From Pseudomonas sp. MWU15-20650 (GTDB lineage: Bacteria > Pseudomonadota > Gammaproteobacteria > Pseudomonadales > Pseudomonadaceae): a DNA stretch of 61,682 bases. Numbering within the stretch: the stretch's first letter is position 1; every line of letters starts with the position of its first letter. The notes under the pieces are model-generated. The model saw nothing but the letters and a program-made list of their open reading frames with translations, did not search any database and had not been told where the DNA came from. Positions 1 through 8,954 of this stretch are shown here, one piece after another. The stretch lies in the NCBI RefSeq assembly GCF_023242475.1, contig NZ_JALJFG010000040.1, positions 1-61,682 of the forward strand, given 5' to 3'. Position numbers and translations under genes: made by a program.

Positions 1-113
1 GGTTGGCAGGTAAAAGAAGTCGGCGTTATCCGCCGGGAAACCTAGGAGGTTTCGTCAAAGCTTTGGCTAATTGGAGGGGCGATCGTAGGAGTCGGATTAC
101 AGGTTGAACAGCC

Positions 114-1595
114 CTACAGCTTCAACTGCCCAATCGCCTTGCTCAACTCCCCGGCCAAGGTCGCCAGTTCATTGCTGGTCGTTGCTGAAGCAACGGTTTG
201 TTGCACGGTGTTTTCGGTCACATCGCGAATACTCACCACTGCGCGGTTCATCTCTTCGGCCACATGGCTTTGCTGCTCGGCGGCCACGGCGATCTGAGTG
301 TTGCTCTCGCGCATCTGCGCCACCGCGCCGGTGATTTGCGCGAGTGCGGCGCCGGCCTCCTGGGCCTGTTGTACGCAGTCATCGGCCTTGAACGAGCTTT
401 CCTGCATGAAGTCCACCGCGTCGCGCGTGCCGGCTTGCAGCGCCGAGACCATGCGGGTGATTTCGTCGGTGGAGCTTTGTACGCGTTTGGCCAGGTTGCG
501 CACTTCATCGGCGACCACGGCAAAACCACGGCCCATTTCGCCTGCGCGTGCGGCTTCGATGGCCGCGTTGAGGGCGAGCAGGTTGGTCTGTTCGGCAATG
601 CTGTGGATCACCCCGACCACGCCGTTGATCTTCTGGCTGTCTTCGGCCAGTTTCTGAATCATTTCGGCGGTCTGTTGCACGCCGCTGGAGAGCCCGGCGA
701 TGGAGCGTTGTACCCGGGTGACCACTTCCTGGCCGCTGCCGGCAAGGGTGTCGGCGGTCTGGGACAAGTCGCGGGTGGCACCGGCGTGTTGGGCAATATG
801 GTAGACGGTGGCCGTCATCTCGTTGATGGCGGTGGCGGCCTGGTCGGTTTCGCTTTGCTGGCCGAGCATGCCGTGCTGCACCTCGTTCATGCTAGTGGCC
901 AGGCGTGCAGCACCGTCATCCAGTTGCCGGGCAGTGTGTGCCACGGTGTTGACCACTCGCTGGTAGCCGGCTTGCATGGCATTGAAGGCGCTCGCCATCT
1001 GACCGACTTCGTCCTTGCAGGCCAGGGGCACGCGAGCTGACAGGTCGCCGGTTTTCTCCACGTGCAGCATCACGTCCTTGAGGGTGTTGAGCTGGCTGAG
1101 CAGGAAGCGGATCAACAGCTGTGAAGCACCCAGCATTGCCAGCATCAGGATTGCCACAGCCACCGCGTAGTGGGCGAAGTGTTCACTGAACACTTGGCTA
1201 AGGCTCGGCCCGTAAGCCAGTACGGCGATCTGTTGGCCGTCGGCGCGCGCGTTCACTTCGGCACCCATCAGTGGGTTTTCGCCGAACAACGGCATGTGAT
1301 TGAGTTCGACCCAGCCGCTGGCGTTGCTCAGGGCTGACAGGTCCAGGTCTGCCAGTTGTGGGGCTTGGCCGCGGGCAAACGTCAGCCACTGCTCCCCCTT
1401 GGGCAATGCCTTGTCCGCCGGCCAAGCCCCGAGTAATTGTGCCTGGGCCTGCGCCGCGGCCTGGATGACATGGCTGCGCGCCTGCTGTTCGAGCTGCACG
1501 GCGTACAGCACCAGTAGCAGGGTGGTAATGAAAGCGACCGCGTTGACGGCCCAGAATTTGTACTTCAGCGAGATATTGCTAAGCCAGGCACCCAT
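114..1595 (-). CDS. Methyl-accepting chemotaxis protein
   Basis: Inner-membrane chemoreceptor that would signal to CheA/CheW. The 493-residue reading shows a first membrane helix at about 13-33, a small periplasmic domain of about 110 residues, a second helix near 143-163, a HAMP domain (about 165-215) and a cytoplasmic helical bundle. The bundle carries the near-invariant hairpin tip (EQTNLLALNAAIEAARAGE, then GFAVVADEVRNLA). I chose the ATG at 1595: 29 extra in-frame residues exist upstream but look non-coding, and the TM helix then lies near the N-terminus as usual. The periplasmic domain is too short for a double Cache sensor and I cannot name its ligand. By memory of gene order it would correspond to PA2867 of P. 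aeruginosa. Confidence 0.95.
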   Translation of the reverse strand: MGAWLSNISLKYKFWAVNAVAFITTLLLVLYAVQLEQQARSHVIQAAAQAQAQLLGAWPADKALPKGEQWLTFARGQAPQLADLDLSALSNASGWVELNHMPLFGENPLMGAEVNARADGQQIAVLAYGPSLSQVFSEHFAHYAVAVAILMLAMLGASQLLIRFLLSQLNTLKDVMLHVEKTGDLSARVPLACKDEVGQMASAFNAMQAGYQRVVNTVAHTARQLDDGAARLATSMNEVQHGMLGQQSETDQAATAINEMTATVYHIAQHAGATRDLSQTADTLAGSGQEVVTRVQRSIAGLSSGVQQTAEMIQKLAEDSQKINGVVGVIHSIAEQTNLLALNAAIEAARAGEMGRGFAVVADEVRNLAKRVQSSTDEITRMVSALQAGTRDAVDFMQESSFKADDCVQQAQEAGAALAQITGAVAQMRESNTQIAVAAEQQSHVAEEMNRAVVSIRDVTENTVQQTVASATTSNELATLAGELSKAIGQLKL

Positions 1596-1704
1596 GTAAG
1601 GTTTTCTCTGATAGCGGAAACGGTATTGGCAAGGTGCCATTATTGTGCCGCTACTCAGAAAGGTGTTTTTGACATGGGTCAATGCGCCGCATCAACCACC
1701 TGAA

Positions 1705-2511
1705 TCAACCTATTTGGGGCAAGCCGAAAAAAGCGCGGGCGCAGGCGGTGCTGTGTATAGCCAGGTCCTCGACGGTTTCATTGCGATGAAGGGCGACCTC
1801 GCGCAACACTTCGGTTAAGTAAGCAGGTTCATTGCGGCCGTTCTTCGGCTTGGGTCGCAGGGTGCGCGGTAGCAGGTAAGGGGCATCGCTTTCCAGCATC
1901 AGCCGGCCCCGGGGAATCTCCTTTACCAGTGAATGCAGATGCGTTCCACGACGTTCGTCGCAGATCCAACCGGTAATGCCAATGTGCAGGTCGAGATCGA
2001 GGTAGCTGAACAGCGCCTGCTGCTCGCCTGTGAAGCAGTGCACAACGGCAGCGGGCAGATGGTCGCGGTAGTCCTTGAGGATCTCCAGCAGGCGCTGGCT
2101 GGCGTCGCGTTCGTGGAGGAACACCGGCAGTTTCAGCTCGACGGCCAGGGCCAGGTGTTCTTCGAGGACTTTTTCCTGCTGTGGGCGAGGGGAAAAATCC
2201 CGGTTGAAGTCCAGCCCGCATTCGCCCACGGCGCGTACCCGGCTTTCCCCGAGCAGGCCACGTAAACGCTGGGTGCTGTCGCTGTTCCAGTCGCTGGCGG
2301 AGTGGGGGTGGATGCCGGCAGTACTGAACAGGCGCTGGCCGTCCTCATCCAGTTTTACGCACAGTTCCAGGGCCTGTTCGCTGCCCTCGATACTGGTGCC
2401 GGTGAGCACCAATTGTTCCACGCCGGCGGCGTAGGCGCGCTCGAGAACGGCCTGGTGCCTCTCGTCGAAACTGGGGTTAGTCAGGTTGACGCCGATATCA
2501 ATGAGTTGCAT
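1705..2511 (-). CDS. tatD: TatD-family metal-dependent DNase
   Basis: 268-residue TIM-barrel hydrolase of the TatD family, which are cytoplasmic metal-dependent deoxyribonucleases linked to DNA repair and quality control. Visible family landmarks are the N-terminal IDIGVNLT (metal site of the D-x-H/N type), GECGLDFNRDF, FLHERDAS, HCFTGE and the C-terminal LMLESDAPYL. Length matches the family (about 260 residues). The gene lies 109 bases upstream of the chemoreceptor on the same strand and is divergent from the mltF-like gene. Pseudomonas carries several TatD paralogues, so the symbol gives the family and not proven orthology with E. coli tatD. Confidence 0.9.
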   Translation of the reverse strand: MQLIDIGVNLTNPSFDERHQAVLERAYAAGVEQLVLTGTSIEGSEQALELCVKLDEDGQRLFSTAGIHPHSASDWNSDSTQRLRGLLGESRVRAVGECGLDFNRDFSPRPQQEKVLEEHLALAVELKLPVFLHERDASQRLLEILKDYRDHLPAAVVHCFTGEQQALFSYLDLDLHIGITGWICDERRGTHLHSLVKEIPRGRLMLESDAPYLLPRTLRPKPKNGRNEPAYLTEVLREVALHRNETVEDLAIHSTACARAFFGLPQIG

Positions 2512-2747
2512 GGTGCTATCTCCGCCTGCGGTCGGAAAGCATATCAGAGCTGTAGATTTATAAGAAAAACCAAGAACTACAACGCGTTATAGCTGTCTTT
2601 GAACGTCGCAAGCGACATTGTGGTGGGCCCGTTGCCTTTCACCATGGCGCCGTTGCGCGCTTTGCCAGCGCTTAAAGCGCTCTGTTTCTGACCTCCAGCA
2701 CTTCGTTTTTCGCGAAGGCGCTGGCCAGTATTCTTTCCGGAGAGCGG

Positions 2748-4169
2748 ATGATCCGACCCTCGGCGTTGCTAATGTTATGCCTGACGTTACTGCTGCCCAT
2801 GGCGGCGGTGGCGCGTCTGGACGGGCCGCTGGAAGTCACCAAGCCCGGCAAGGTGCGTGACCTCGCGCAAATTCGTTCCAGTCGCACCCTGCGTGTGCTG
2901 GTCAACCAGAGCCGTAACAGTTCCGGTGAGGTGCAGGGCCAGGCCATTGGTGTCGAGTACCATCGGTTGCGTGCTTTTGAGCAGTATCTCAACGGCCATG
3001 CCCGTGATGGCGAAGAAATCACCCTCAAGATCATTCCCAAGGCCAAGGACCAGTTGCTGGGCGCGCTGGCGCGTGGCGAAGGTGACGTGGTGGCCCCCGG
3101 CGAACTGCTGGATATGAAGGGCGCGCACAAGATCAGTACCAGCGATCCGATTGCCAGTGATGTGCCGCTGTGGCTGGTGGGCGTCAAGGGCGAGCGGCGG
3201 TTTACCAAGCTTGAGCAACTCTCCGGGCGCACCTTGGCACTGACGACAGGCAGTGCCGCAGCGGATGCGATCAACCAGGTCAACCAGAAGCTGGCCCTGC
3301 ACAAGCAACCCCCGGTCAAGGTCGAGTGGGTTGACCCGACACTGGCCGTGGAAGATGTACTGGAGATGGTCCAGGCGGAGATTTTTCACCTGACGATCGT
3401 TGAAAAACCTATCGCCGAGCGTTGGTCGAAGGTCCTGCCCAAGTTGCGTTTTGACAAGCAGGTGGCAATCAGCGAGCCGGGTGATGAATACTGGTTCGTA
3501 CGCCAGGATGCCTCGATGCTGCGGGCCAGCATTGACCGTTTCCTCAAGACCTACCGAACGCCCTCCGACCAGGATGTGGCGTTCCAGCGTATCTATCGAC
3601 GCCTCTACCAAGTGCGCAACCCGCTGGCTCGCGCCGACCGCCAGCGTTTGGAAAAACTGCGCCCGGTCCTGCAAAAACATGCGCGTGAGCAAGGCATGGA
3701 CTGGTTGAACCTGGCTGCATTGGCGTTCAAGGAGTCAGCCCTGGACCCGGGTGCACGCAACAGTGGCGGGCCTACTGGCCTGATGCAGATCACACCGTCG
3801 GCGGCGCAGCGTGTGGGTGTCAACAATATCGAGAACCTCGACAGTAACGTACAAGCGGGCGCACGTTACTTGGCGATGATCCGTCGCAAGTTTTTCGCCA
3901 GCCCCAAGCTCAATGAGCGCGAACGCATGGCCTTTGTGCTGGCGGCGTACAACATGGGGCCGGAGCGGGTTCAGGGTATGCGCACCGAGGCCAGGCGCAG
4001 GGGGCTCAATCCCAACCAGTGGTTCTTCCAGGTTGAGCGCATTGCCATGGAGCAGGTGGGGATGGGCGGCGTCAGCTATGTTAATAGCGTCAACAAGTAT
4101 TACCTGGCATTCGAGCGGGAACGAGGATCCCTGGAACCGTCAGCGGCGAAAATTGCCTCACGGAAATAA
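2748..4169 (+). CDS. MltF-like lytic transglycosylase with solute-binding domain
   Basis: Periplasmic or outer-membrane peptidoglycan lytic transglycosylase of the MltF type. A hydrophobic signal peptide (residues 1-22) is followed by a family-3 solute-binding-like domain (about 45-300) and a C-terminal SLT domain. In the SLT domain ALAFKESALDP carries the catalytic Glu, followed by GPTGLMQITP and AYNMGP. It cleaves the MurNAc-GlcNAc bond to give 1,6-anhydro ends. The start at 2748 has GGAGAG just upstream. The 236-base gap to tatD holds a perfect inverted repeat (2667-2672/2676-2681), which might be an operator. At 473 residues it is typical; P. aeruginosa has two MltF proteins and this would be the one near the PA2867 chemoreceptor. 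Confidence 0.92.
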   Translation: MIRPSALLMLCLTLLLPMAAVARLDGPLEVTKPGKVRDLAQIRSSRTLRVLVNQSRNSSGEVQGQAIGVEYHRLRAFEQYLNGHARDGEEITLKIIPKAKDQLLGALARGEGDVVAPGELLDMKGAHKISTSDPIASDVPLWLVGVKGERRFTKLEQLSGRTLALTTGSAAADAINQVNQKLALHKQPPVKVEWVDPTLAVEDVLEMVQAEIFHLTIVEKPIAERWSKVLPKLRFDKQVAISEPGDEYWFVRQDASMLRASIDRFLKTYRTPSDQDVAFQRIYRRLYQVRNPLARADRQRLEKLRPVLQKHAREQGMDWLNLAALAFKESALDPGARNSGGPTGLMQITPSAAQRVGVNNIENLDSNVQAGARYLAMIRRKFFASPKLNERERMAFVLAAYNMGPERVQGMRTEARRRGLNPNQWFFQVERIAMEQVGMGGVSYVNSVNKYYLAFERERGSLEPSAAKIASRK

Positions 4170-4272
4170 TCGATTTAATTGATGTGTATAAGGCATATTT
4201 TCGGCTTTTATCATTATCTAATCTGATTAATATAGCGGCCAAGTCACCCCTACTTTGAAAAGGATTAACCTC

Positions 4273-4710
4273 ATGAGCCCACTGATCTCTCGCATCCTGT
4301 CCACCCGCGCCGGCTACGGCCTGACTGTTCTGCGTATCTTCGTCGGTATCATTTTCGCTGCTCACGGTTCGCAAAAGCTCTTCGGCTGGTTCGGCGGCGG
4401 CGGTCTGGCGGGCACTGCGCAGTGGATGGAAAGCATCGGCCTGGCGCCGGGTACCTTGATGGCCGTGTTGTCGGGCGGTACGGAGTTCTTCGCTGGCCTG
4501 GCCCTGATCATCGGTTTGCTGGCGCGTCCTGCGGCATTGGGGCTGACCTTCCTGTCGTTGGTAGCCATCTTCTCGGTGCACATCCATAACGGCCTGTTCA
4601 TGGCCAACAACGGTTATGAGTTCGCATTGGCCTTGCTGGGCGGTGCGCTGGCAGTCTTGTTCGAAGGCGCCGGCAAACTGTCTGCCGACCGTGTGATTAG
4701 CACCCGCTGA
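4273..4710 (+). CDS. DoxX family membrane protein
   Basis: 145-residue inner-membrane protein with four predicted helices typical of DoxX/YphA proteins; SQKLFGWFGGGGLAG in the first loop is the family hallmark. Start chosen at ATG 4273 because AAAAGGA lies about ten bases upstream; an in-frame TTG at 4255 would add six residues without a ribosome site. The family is linked to quinone or thiosulfate redox chemistry and oxidative-stress tolerance, but the function of this member is not known. It is a single gene with its own strong terminator just downstream. Confidence 0.88.
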   Translation: MSPLISRILSTRAGYGLTVLRIFVGIIFAAHGSQKLFGWFGGGGLAGTAQWMESIGLAPGTLMAVLSGGTEFFAGLALIIGLLARPAALGLTFLSLVAIFSVHIHNGLFMANNGYEFALALLGGALAVLFEGAGKLSADRVISTR

Positions 4711-4740
4711 TCCCTGCGCAACCCCTGACGCTCGCCCCTG

Positions 4741-4767
4741 AAAAGACCCGCCATGAGCGGGTCTTTT
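4741..4767 (+). terminator. Rho-independent terminator after doxX-like gene
   Basis: Perfect 11-base stem (AAAAGACCCGC / GCGGGTCTTTT) with a 5-base loop that ends in a T-rich run, 30 bases after the DoxX-family stop codon. Confidence 0.9.
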
Positions 4768-4782
4768 CGTTGCTCGGTTTTC

Positions 4783-4812
4783 TTGACACGCCCCCATCGG
4801 CTTCTCTAGGAT
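4783..4812 (+). promoter_or_regulatory. Candidate sigma-70 promoter for small ORF
   Basis: TTGACA at 4783-4788 and TAGGAT at 4807-4812 with an 18-base spacer, giving a predicted start near 4819. It lies just downstream of the doxX terminator and reads towards the ORF at 4983. Confidence 0.6.
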
Positions 4813-4818
4813 GCTGCT

Positions 4819-4982
4819 CATGCGCCGATTTAAACAGCTAATTGCGGGGCGCCACCGGGACTCAATGCAGCCCGACAGAAGTACGTTCTCTCATGCAGAG
4901 GACACTTCGAAATACCGCTAAAGCGCTGGTTCGGTGTTGCCTCTCACCTGCCCGCAGACTTTTGAGGCAGAGACACGACACG
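4819..4982 (+). promoter_or_regulatory. Long 5' leader with hairpin over the ribosome site
   Basis: About 164 bases separate the predicted transcription start from the ATG at 4983, with no convincing ORF. TGCCTC (4938-4943) can pair with GAGGCA (4964-4969), which overlaps the purine-rich GAGGCAGAG that would serve as ribosome site. This may be a regulatory leader, but I cannot match it to a known riboswitch class by eye. Confidence 0.35.
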
Positions 4983-5291
4983 ATGAATGCACTACGCCCT
5001 CTCATACGCCTGGCCCCGATTACTGCGGACCTGACTCAACGCAATCCAAAAATCCTCCTGGGTGGCAAGCACCAGCCGACGCTATTGCGTTACCTGGATG
5101 GCTGGCCACGTCGTACCGGCCGGCCGTCGGCATTCCTGATCCAGTTTGTTGAAGACGGCGATTCCCTTGCCCGTTTTGCCAGCAACAGTTTCGACCTCGC
5201 GGTGATCCAGGCACCCAGCGCCGGCGATGCCGATGAGGTGATTCGCCAGCTGACGCGGATTGCCCGGCAAGGGCTGATAGCACGCCGCTGA
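4983..5291 (+). CDS. Small protein resembling the tail of a SAM methyltransferase
   Basis: 102-residue soluble protein. The ATG at 4983 follows GAGGCAGAG; an in-frame extension to 4842 looks like non-coding leader. The second half (SNSFDLAVIQAP, then ADEVIRQLTRIARQGLI) has the rhythm of class I methyltransferase motifs post-I to post-II, in which an FD-hydrophobic strand is followed by a helix and a proline-glycine turn. The nucleotide-binding GxGxG loop is absent. It could be a methyltransferase relic, a domain recruited for another role, or unrelated. It ends 4 bases before the convergent gldG-like stop. Function unknown. Confidence 0.6.
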   Translation: MNALRPLIRLAPITADLTQRNPKILLGGKHQPTLLRYLDGWPRRTGRPSAFLIQFVEDGDSLARFASNSFDLAVIQAPSAGDADEVIRQLTRIARQGLIARR

Positions 5292-5295
5292 GCGG

Positions 5296-7041
5296 TCAGT
5301 GGTAGATGCCTACCGTGGGCGATCGACGCCGGCGCTGGTATAGACACAGTACCCAGGCAATCAAGCACAGCAGCAGCGGCACTGTTGCGATCATCAACAG
5401 TTTCAGGTTTCGTTCGAAGCGCAGCAGCGGGGCGTACGCTTGGGTCTTGAGCGCCTGCAACTCCATGGGAAGACGCAGGCGTTCCTTGTTGAGTGCTTGC
5501 AACTGGGTATTGGTATCCACCGCCTGGGTGCCGAGGCTTGCCAGCTGTGGGGTCAGCTGTTGCCATGCCTGTTCTGTGCGCTCAAGTCGCCGCTCCAGCT
5601 CACCGGCTCTTTCCTGATAAGCCTTTTCGGCGGCCTCGCGCATGGCGTCGAGCACGTGCAGGCGGGTGGGGTTCAAGGCACGCGGGCGAATGCTCCTGAG
5701 CGTCTCGGCCGCTGACAGGTTATCCAATGTGTTCAATACAAACTGTGCGTTGCTGTTGGGGCCGGTGTTGTTGATGGCATCCGAGAGCAAGTCAGTATCG
5801 GCTATGACCACCACCTCGATCTGTTCGGCCTTTTGCAAACCGGGCGGCTTCCCCTTGAGGCCGTCTGGAAATGCCGAATAGGCAGGCCCTTGTAGACGGG
5901 CGGCGATGACATGGTGTTGCCCTGAGTTGGACGTTTCATCGACGAGCGAGTCGAACGCCGTTGCCGACGCAAAACGCTCTGTGTCCAGCAGCGCTGACTG
6001 TCGGGAACTCTGTAGTAGTGGAGTGAACAGCGTACGGCTTTTGAGGGGTTGGGAGAGTGCACCGCTACTCGAGACGGTCACGTTGTTCAGGTTCCAGGTA
6101 CTGATATCGTCCGTGCTCATTGCCTGTCGTGGCAGCTCTAGTCTCGCCGGGTGCAGAACCGTGGGCATTTCAGGGCCAAGGGGGCTCGACGAGGCATAAA
6201 GATTATCGACCAGTAGCTTGTCCGTCGACATGTGTATGCCCCATGCGCCAAGCACCCTATCCAGGATGGCGTCTGTCGAGGCGAGGTTCGCACTCATCTC
6301 ACTGACGGGGTCGATAAAGATCATCAGCTTGGAGCCTTTCAATACAGCCTGTTCAATGGCGTACAGCGTCTGCTCGGGCAGGCCGCGAGGCTGCACGACC
6401 ATCAGCGTGCCTATCGATGGGGGCACCTGAGCAATGTTCAATGCCAGGCTCACCAGGTTGAAATGCTCGCGTATCTGCGTCAACAGTTGTGAGGCAGGCT
6501 CATCCAGCGGCAGCCCAGATAGAAGGCCGACAGTGGGGCGCTCGGGGTGCATTAACGAGTAGATCAGATGGCTGATTTCATACTCAAGCAATGGCTCGTT
6601 GTCGGGGCTGAACCTTTCGATGCGTTGTGTGCCATGGCCGGCGCGCGTGCCGATGAGGCCAAGGAATCCTTGGCTGTCATCGAGCCCGAACAAGCTGGCT
6701 TTGTACGCATCTTCGGAAAATGGAGTGGGGTCAATAATGTGCAGGTTGATCATGCCTTCGGCCGCTCTTTCGAACGCCTTGAGCACGTCATCCACGCGTT
6801 GGCCGTAGCGTCTCAATGTCCGGCTCTTTTGAGGGGCATTGATCGAGTTGAAGTAATACAGGTCCACAGGGTTTTCGAGGGTTGCAAGCCATTGCTGCGT
6901 CGGTGGCGATAACGTGTGGATTTTTTCTTGTGAAAAGTCCCAGTGGATATCGGGCAGTTTTTTCACCCAGACCAGATTGAATGCCAGAAACAGTAATGAT
7001 ATGACAATCAGTGTCATACCTGTACGAAGAGCGGATCGCAT
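5296..7041 (-). CDS. GldG-like ABC-transporter auxiliary protein
   Basis: 581-residue membrane-anchored protein of the ABC-transporter auxiliary family (GldG in gliding Bacteroidetes). There is one helix near the N-terminus (about 8-27), a long extracytoplasmic part (DFSQEKIHTLSPPTQQWL and the YSLMHPERPTVGLLSGLPLDE segment are family-like) with a coiled segment near 480-535, and a C-terminal helix (about 548-570) followed by a basic tail. It starts 15 bases after the permease with AAGGA upstream, so it is the last gene of a three-gene cassette: ATPase, permease, auxiliary protein. Similar cassettes are widespread but mostly of unknown substrate. This one looks like accessory DNA by its base composition. 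Confidence 0.8.
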   Translation of the reverse strand: MRSALRTGMTLIVISLLFLAFNLVWVKKLPDIHWDFSQEKIHTLSPPTQQWLATLENPVDLYYFNSINAPQKSRTLRRYGQRVDDVLKAFERAAEGMINLHIIDPTPFSEDAYKASLFGLDDSQGFLGLIGTRAGHGTQRIERFSPDNEPLLEYEISHLIYSLMHPERPTVGLLSGLPLDEPASQLLTQIREHFNLVSLALNIAQVPPSIGTLMVVQPRGLPEQTLYAIEQAVLKGSKLMIFIDPVSEMSANLASTDAILDRVLGAWGIHMSTDKLLVDNLYASSSPLGPEMPTVLHPARLELPRQAMSTDDISTWNLNNVTVSSSGALSQPLKSRTLFTPLLQSSRQSALLDTERFASATAFDSLVDETSNSGQHHVIAARLQGPAYSAFPDGLKGKPPGLQKAEQIEVVVIADTDLLSDAINNTGPNSNAQFVLNTLDNLSAAETLRSIRPRALNPTRLHVLDAMREAAEKAYQERAGELERRLERTEQAWQQLTPQLASLGTQAVDTNTQLQALNKERLRLPMELQALKTQAYAPLLRFERNLKLLMIATVPLLLCLIAWVLCLYQRRRRSPTVGIYH

Positions 7042-7056
7042 CAGCAGCTTTCCTTC

Positions 7057-7782
7057 TCAGCTGTTTTTATAGTTGAGCGTAACGGTCGTCGCAGAAAGAA
7101 AAGCGATGATCATGCTGATGAAGTAGAGGCTGTCATGAAGCGTCAGTTTACCGTTGTCCATCATGCTGAAACGTGAAATAGGGTCAAGGGAGGTCAAACT
7201 GTCGATAATCCAGATGGGGGTCTGATGTTCAAGTGCGTCCAATACTGAAATAAGCCCACTGACCGTCAGCAGCAAGCCCAGTGTCAATAGGAAAATGACA
7301 ATACGTTGGCGTGCAATTGCACATATAAAACTTCCGACAGACAGGTAGCTTCCCGCCAGTAACCAACTGGCGAGTAGCTGTGAAGTGATAATGATGTTGT
7401 CGGTTGTACCCAGATAGTTGGCGGCGATCACGATGGGGAAATTCAAGACTAAGGCAACAGCACATACCACCCACGCCGCCATGAACTTTCCGATGATCCA
7501 TTCCATCGAGGTGACGGGCAAGGATTTCATCGTTTCGGAAAAGCTGCTGCTATTTTCATCGGCCCACAATTGCGTTGCCAATGTGGGTATCAGCAGCAGA
7601 TAAAGCCAGGAGTGCAGCTCGAAGAAAGCTTGCAAGCCACTGTTGTTTTGCTCCATCCAGTGGTGGGTGTACAACCCCTGCGCAGCACACAGCAGCAGGA
7701 AAACCGCCACGCTCAGGTAGGTTCCGGGTGCAGAGGCATAACTGGCGAGTTGGCGTTTGAAAATGATGGGCAACAGCCTCAC
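7057..7782 (-). CDS. GldF-like ABC transporter permease
   Basis: 241-residue ABC-2/GldF-type permease with six hydrophobic stretches. The start is taken as GTG at 7782, preceded at good distance by GGAGGT on the minus strand; it overlaps the ATPase stop in a GTGA arrangement, which implies translational coupling. A longer ATG reading to 7860 runs inside the ATPase gene and is unlikely. AT-richer codons (many AAT, ATA, TTA) set it off from its neighbours. It presumably forms a membrane complex with the ATPase at 7779-8705 and the GldG-like protein; export or mechanical work on an envelope component are both possible. Confidence 0.82.
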   Translation of the reverse strand: MRLLPIIFKRQLASYASAPGTYLSVAVFLLLCAAQGLYTHHWMEQNNSGLQAFFELHSWLYLLLIPTLATQLWADENSSSFSETMKSLPVTSMEWIIGKFMAAWVVCAVALVLNFPIVIAANYLGTTDNIIITSQLLASWLLAGSYLSVGSFICAIARQRIVIFLLTLGLLLTVSGLISVLDALEHQTPIWIIDSLTSLDPISRFSMMDNGKLTLHDSLYFISMIIAFLSATTVTLNYKNS

Positions 7783-8705
7783 GGGGATACCTCCAGGCTC
7801 AGATGGTGAACGACATCGTTCAGGCGACCTGGCTCCAGGTTCAGTGACGTTATGCTCCATCCGCGTTGGGTGATGAGCGCGTTGATCGAGGGGAGGATAG
7901 AGTGCCCAGGCATAGCCAGAACCGTTACGGTGCCCGGCGCGTGATGGTCTTCTTCGATGCCTGCAACGCCGGGTAATACGGCAAGTGCCAGCAAGTCCAG
8001 CGGCGTGTCTGCGGCCACTGTCACGGCCTGGAAATGGCGAGAGCTGCGCTGCAACTCAGGCAGCGAAGCATCGGCTATCAGGTGACCGCCTGCGATGATC
8101 GCGGCACGGGTGCAGATGTCAGCCAACGGGTGGTAATGGCGGGAGGCTATGATGACTGTCATTTCCTCGGTCAAGGACTGGATAAGTGCCTTGAACTTGA
8201 GCCGTTGCTCCGGCGCGAGCCCCTCTACGGGTTCGTCCAGCAGCAGCAGGGAGGGGGAATGCAGGATGGCTTGGGCCATCGAAACTCGGCGTTTGAGCCC
8301 AAGGGAGAGCGCGTTGACGGGGCAATTGAGTACGGGTAGCAGGTCCAGGCGCGAGGCCGTCATCCCCACTTGACTGCGCTTTTCGGCGCCACGGAATCCT
8401 CGAAGATCGGCAACAAAGTTGAGGATGCCTTTGACGGACATCGTGGGGTGGTTGAGGCCGTCTTGGAGTTGGTAACCCATGGCTTTTCTGGCTTGAATTG
8501 AATGGGTCTGGGTATTGAAACCTTGGATGTTGATTTGTCCGGAGGTCGGCTTTATCGAGCCGGCAATCAAATTCAGTATTGTTGTCTTGCCTGCGCCACT
8601 CTCGCCAAATAGGCCCACGCACTCCTGGGGTCTGGCGCTGAATGAAAAGTTGGTAATTATATTTTTTCTGCCCAGTTTTTTTGTCAAGTTGCTTATCTCG
8701 ATCAT
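7779..8705 (-). CDS. GldA-like ABC transporter ATP-binding protein
   Basis: 308-residue ATPase. Walker A is GESGAGKTT, a Q-loop glutamine lies in GYQLQDGL, the signature region is LSLGLKRRVSMAQAI (the usual LSGGQ is degraded to LSLGL), Walker B is LLLLDEP and the switch His lies in IIASRHYH. The C-terminal 90 residues are an extension of the sort seen in GldA/NatA/CcmA-like proteins. First gene of the cassette, transcribed leftward from the AT-rich divergent region at 8706-8954. The non-canonical signature is unusual, although its second serine-like position is partly replaced in many ABC-2 ATPases. Confidence 0.85.
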   Translation of the reverse strand: MIEISNLTKKLGRKNIITNFSFSARPQECVGLFGESGAGKTTILNLIAGSIKPTSGQINIQGFNTQTHSIQARKAMGYQLQDGLNHPTMSVKGILNFVADLRGFRGAEKRSQVGMTASRLDLLPVLNCPVNALSLGLKRRVSMAQAILHSPSLLLLDEPVEGLAPEQRLKFKALIQSLTEEMTVIIASRHYHPLADICTRAAIIAGGHLIADASLPELQRSSRHFQAVTVAADTPLDLLALAVLPGVAGIEEDHHAPGTVTVLAMPGHSILPSINALITQRGWSITSLNLEPGRLNDVVHHLSLEVSP

Positions 8706-8954
8706 GTGTTTACCGAATAAGGTTGGCTGGGCGTCGGCGTTGGCGAAGGGGTATGCGTAAGCTTTAAAAAGGGTACGTTCAATACTTGCGTTTGGGAACG
8801 TTGAGTTCGACTAATAAGAAAAATCCTACGTTTTACTCGATAACTCACTGAAACAATTGTTTTGTTTTAGAGGCTCGTTAGTGTTCGGATGTTTATCTGA
8901 TGTTTATCTGATGTTTATATAGAGTTTTCTATTTTATTATGAGGCCTGATTACC
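8706..8954. promoter_or_regulatory. AT-rich divergent control region with tandem repeats
   Basis: 249 bases between the Gld-like cassette and the coiled-coil gene, much AT-richer than the window. It contains a perfect 12-base palindrome AAACAATTGTTT (8851-8862), three tandem 11-base copies of ATGTTTATCTG (8889-8921, the third imperfect) immediately before the ribosome site of the rightward gene, and ACGTTC/GAACGT arms (8775-8780, 8796-8801). Phasing at 11 bases, near one helical turn, suggests a repeated protein site. No proven promoter boxes. Confidence 0.55.

Noticed and set aside
1..113. Left edge of the window
   Set aside because: Only AGGAGG-like bits and no frame or hairpin that I can support.
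198..1040. 280-codon open frame antisense to the chemoreceptor
   Set aside because: GC-driven shadow of the chemoreceptor; His/Gly-rich product without family features.
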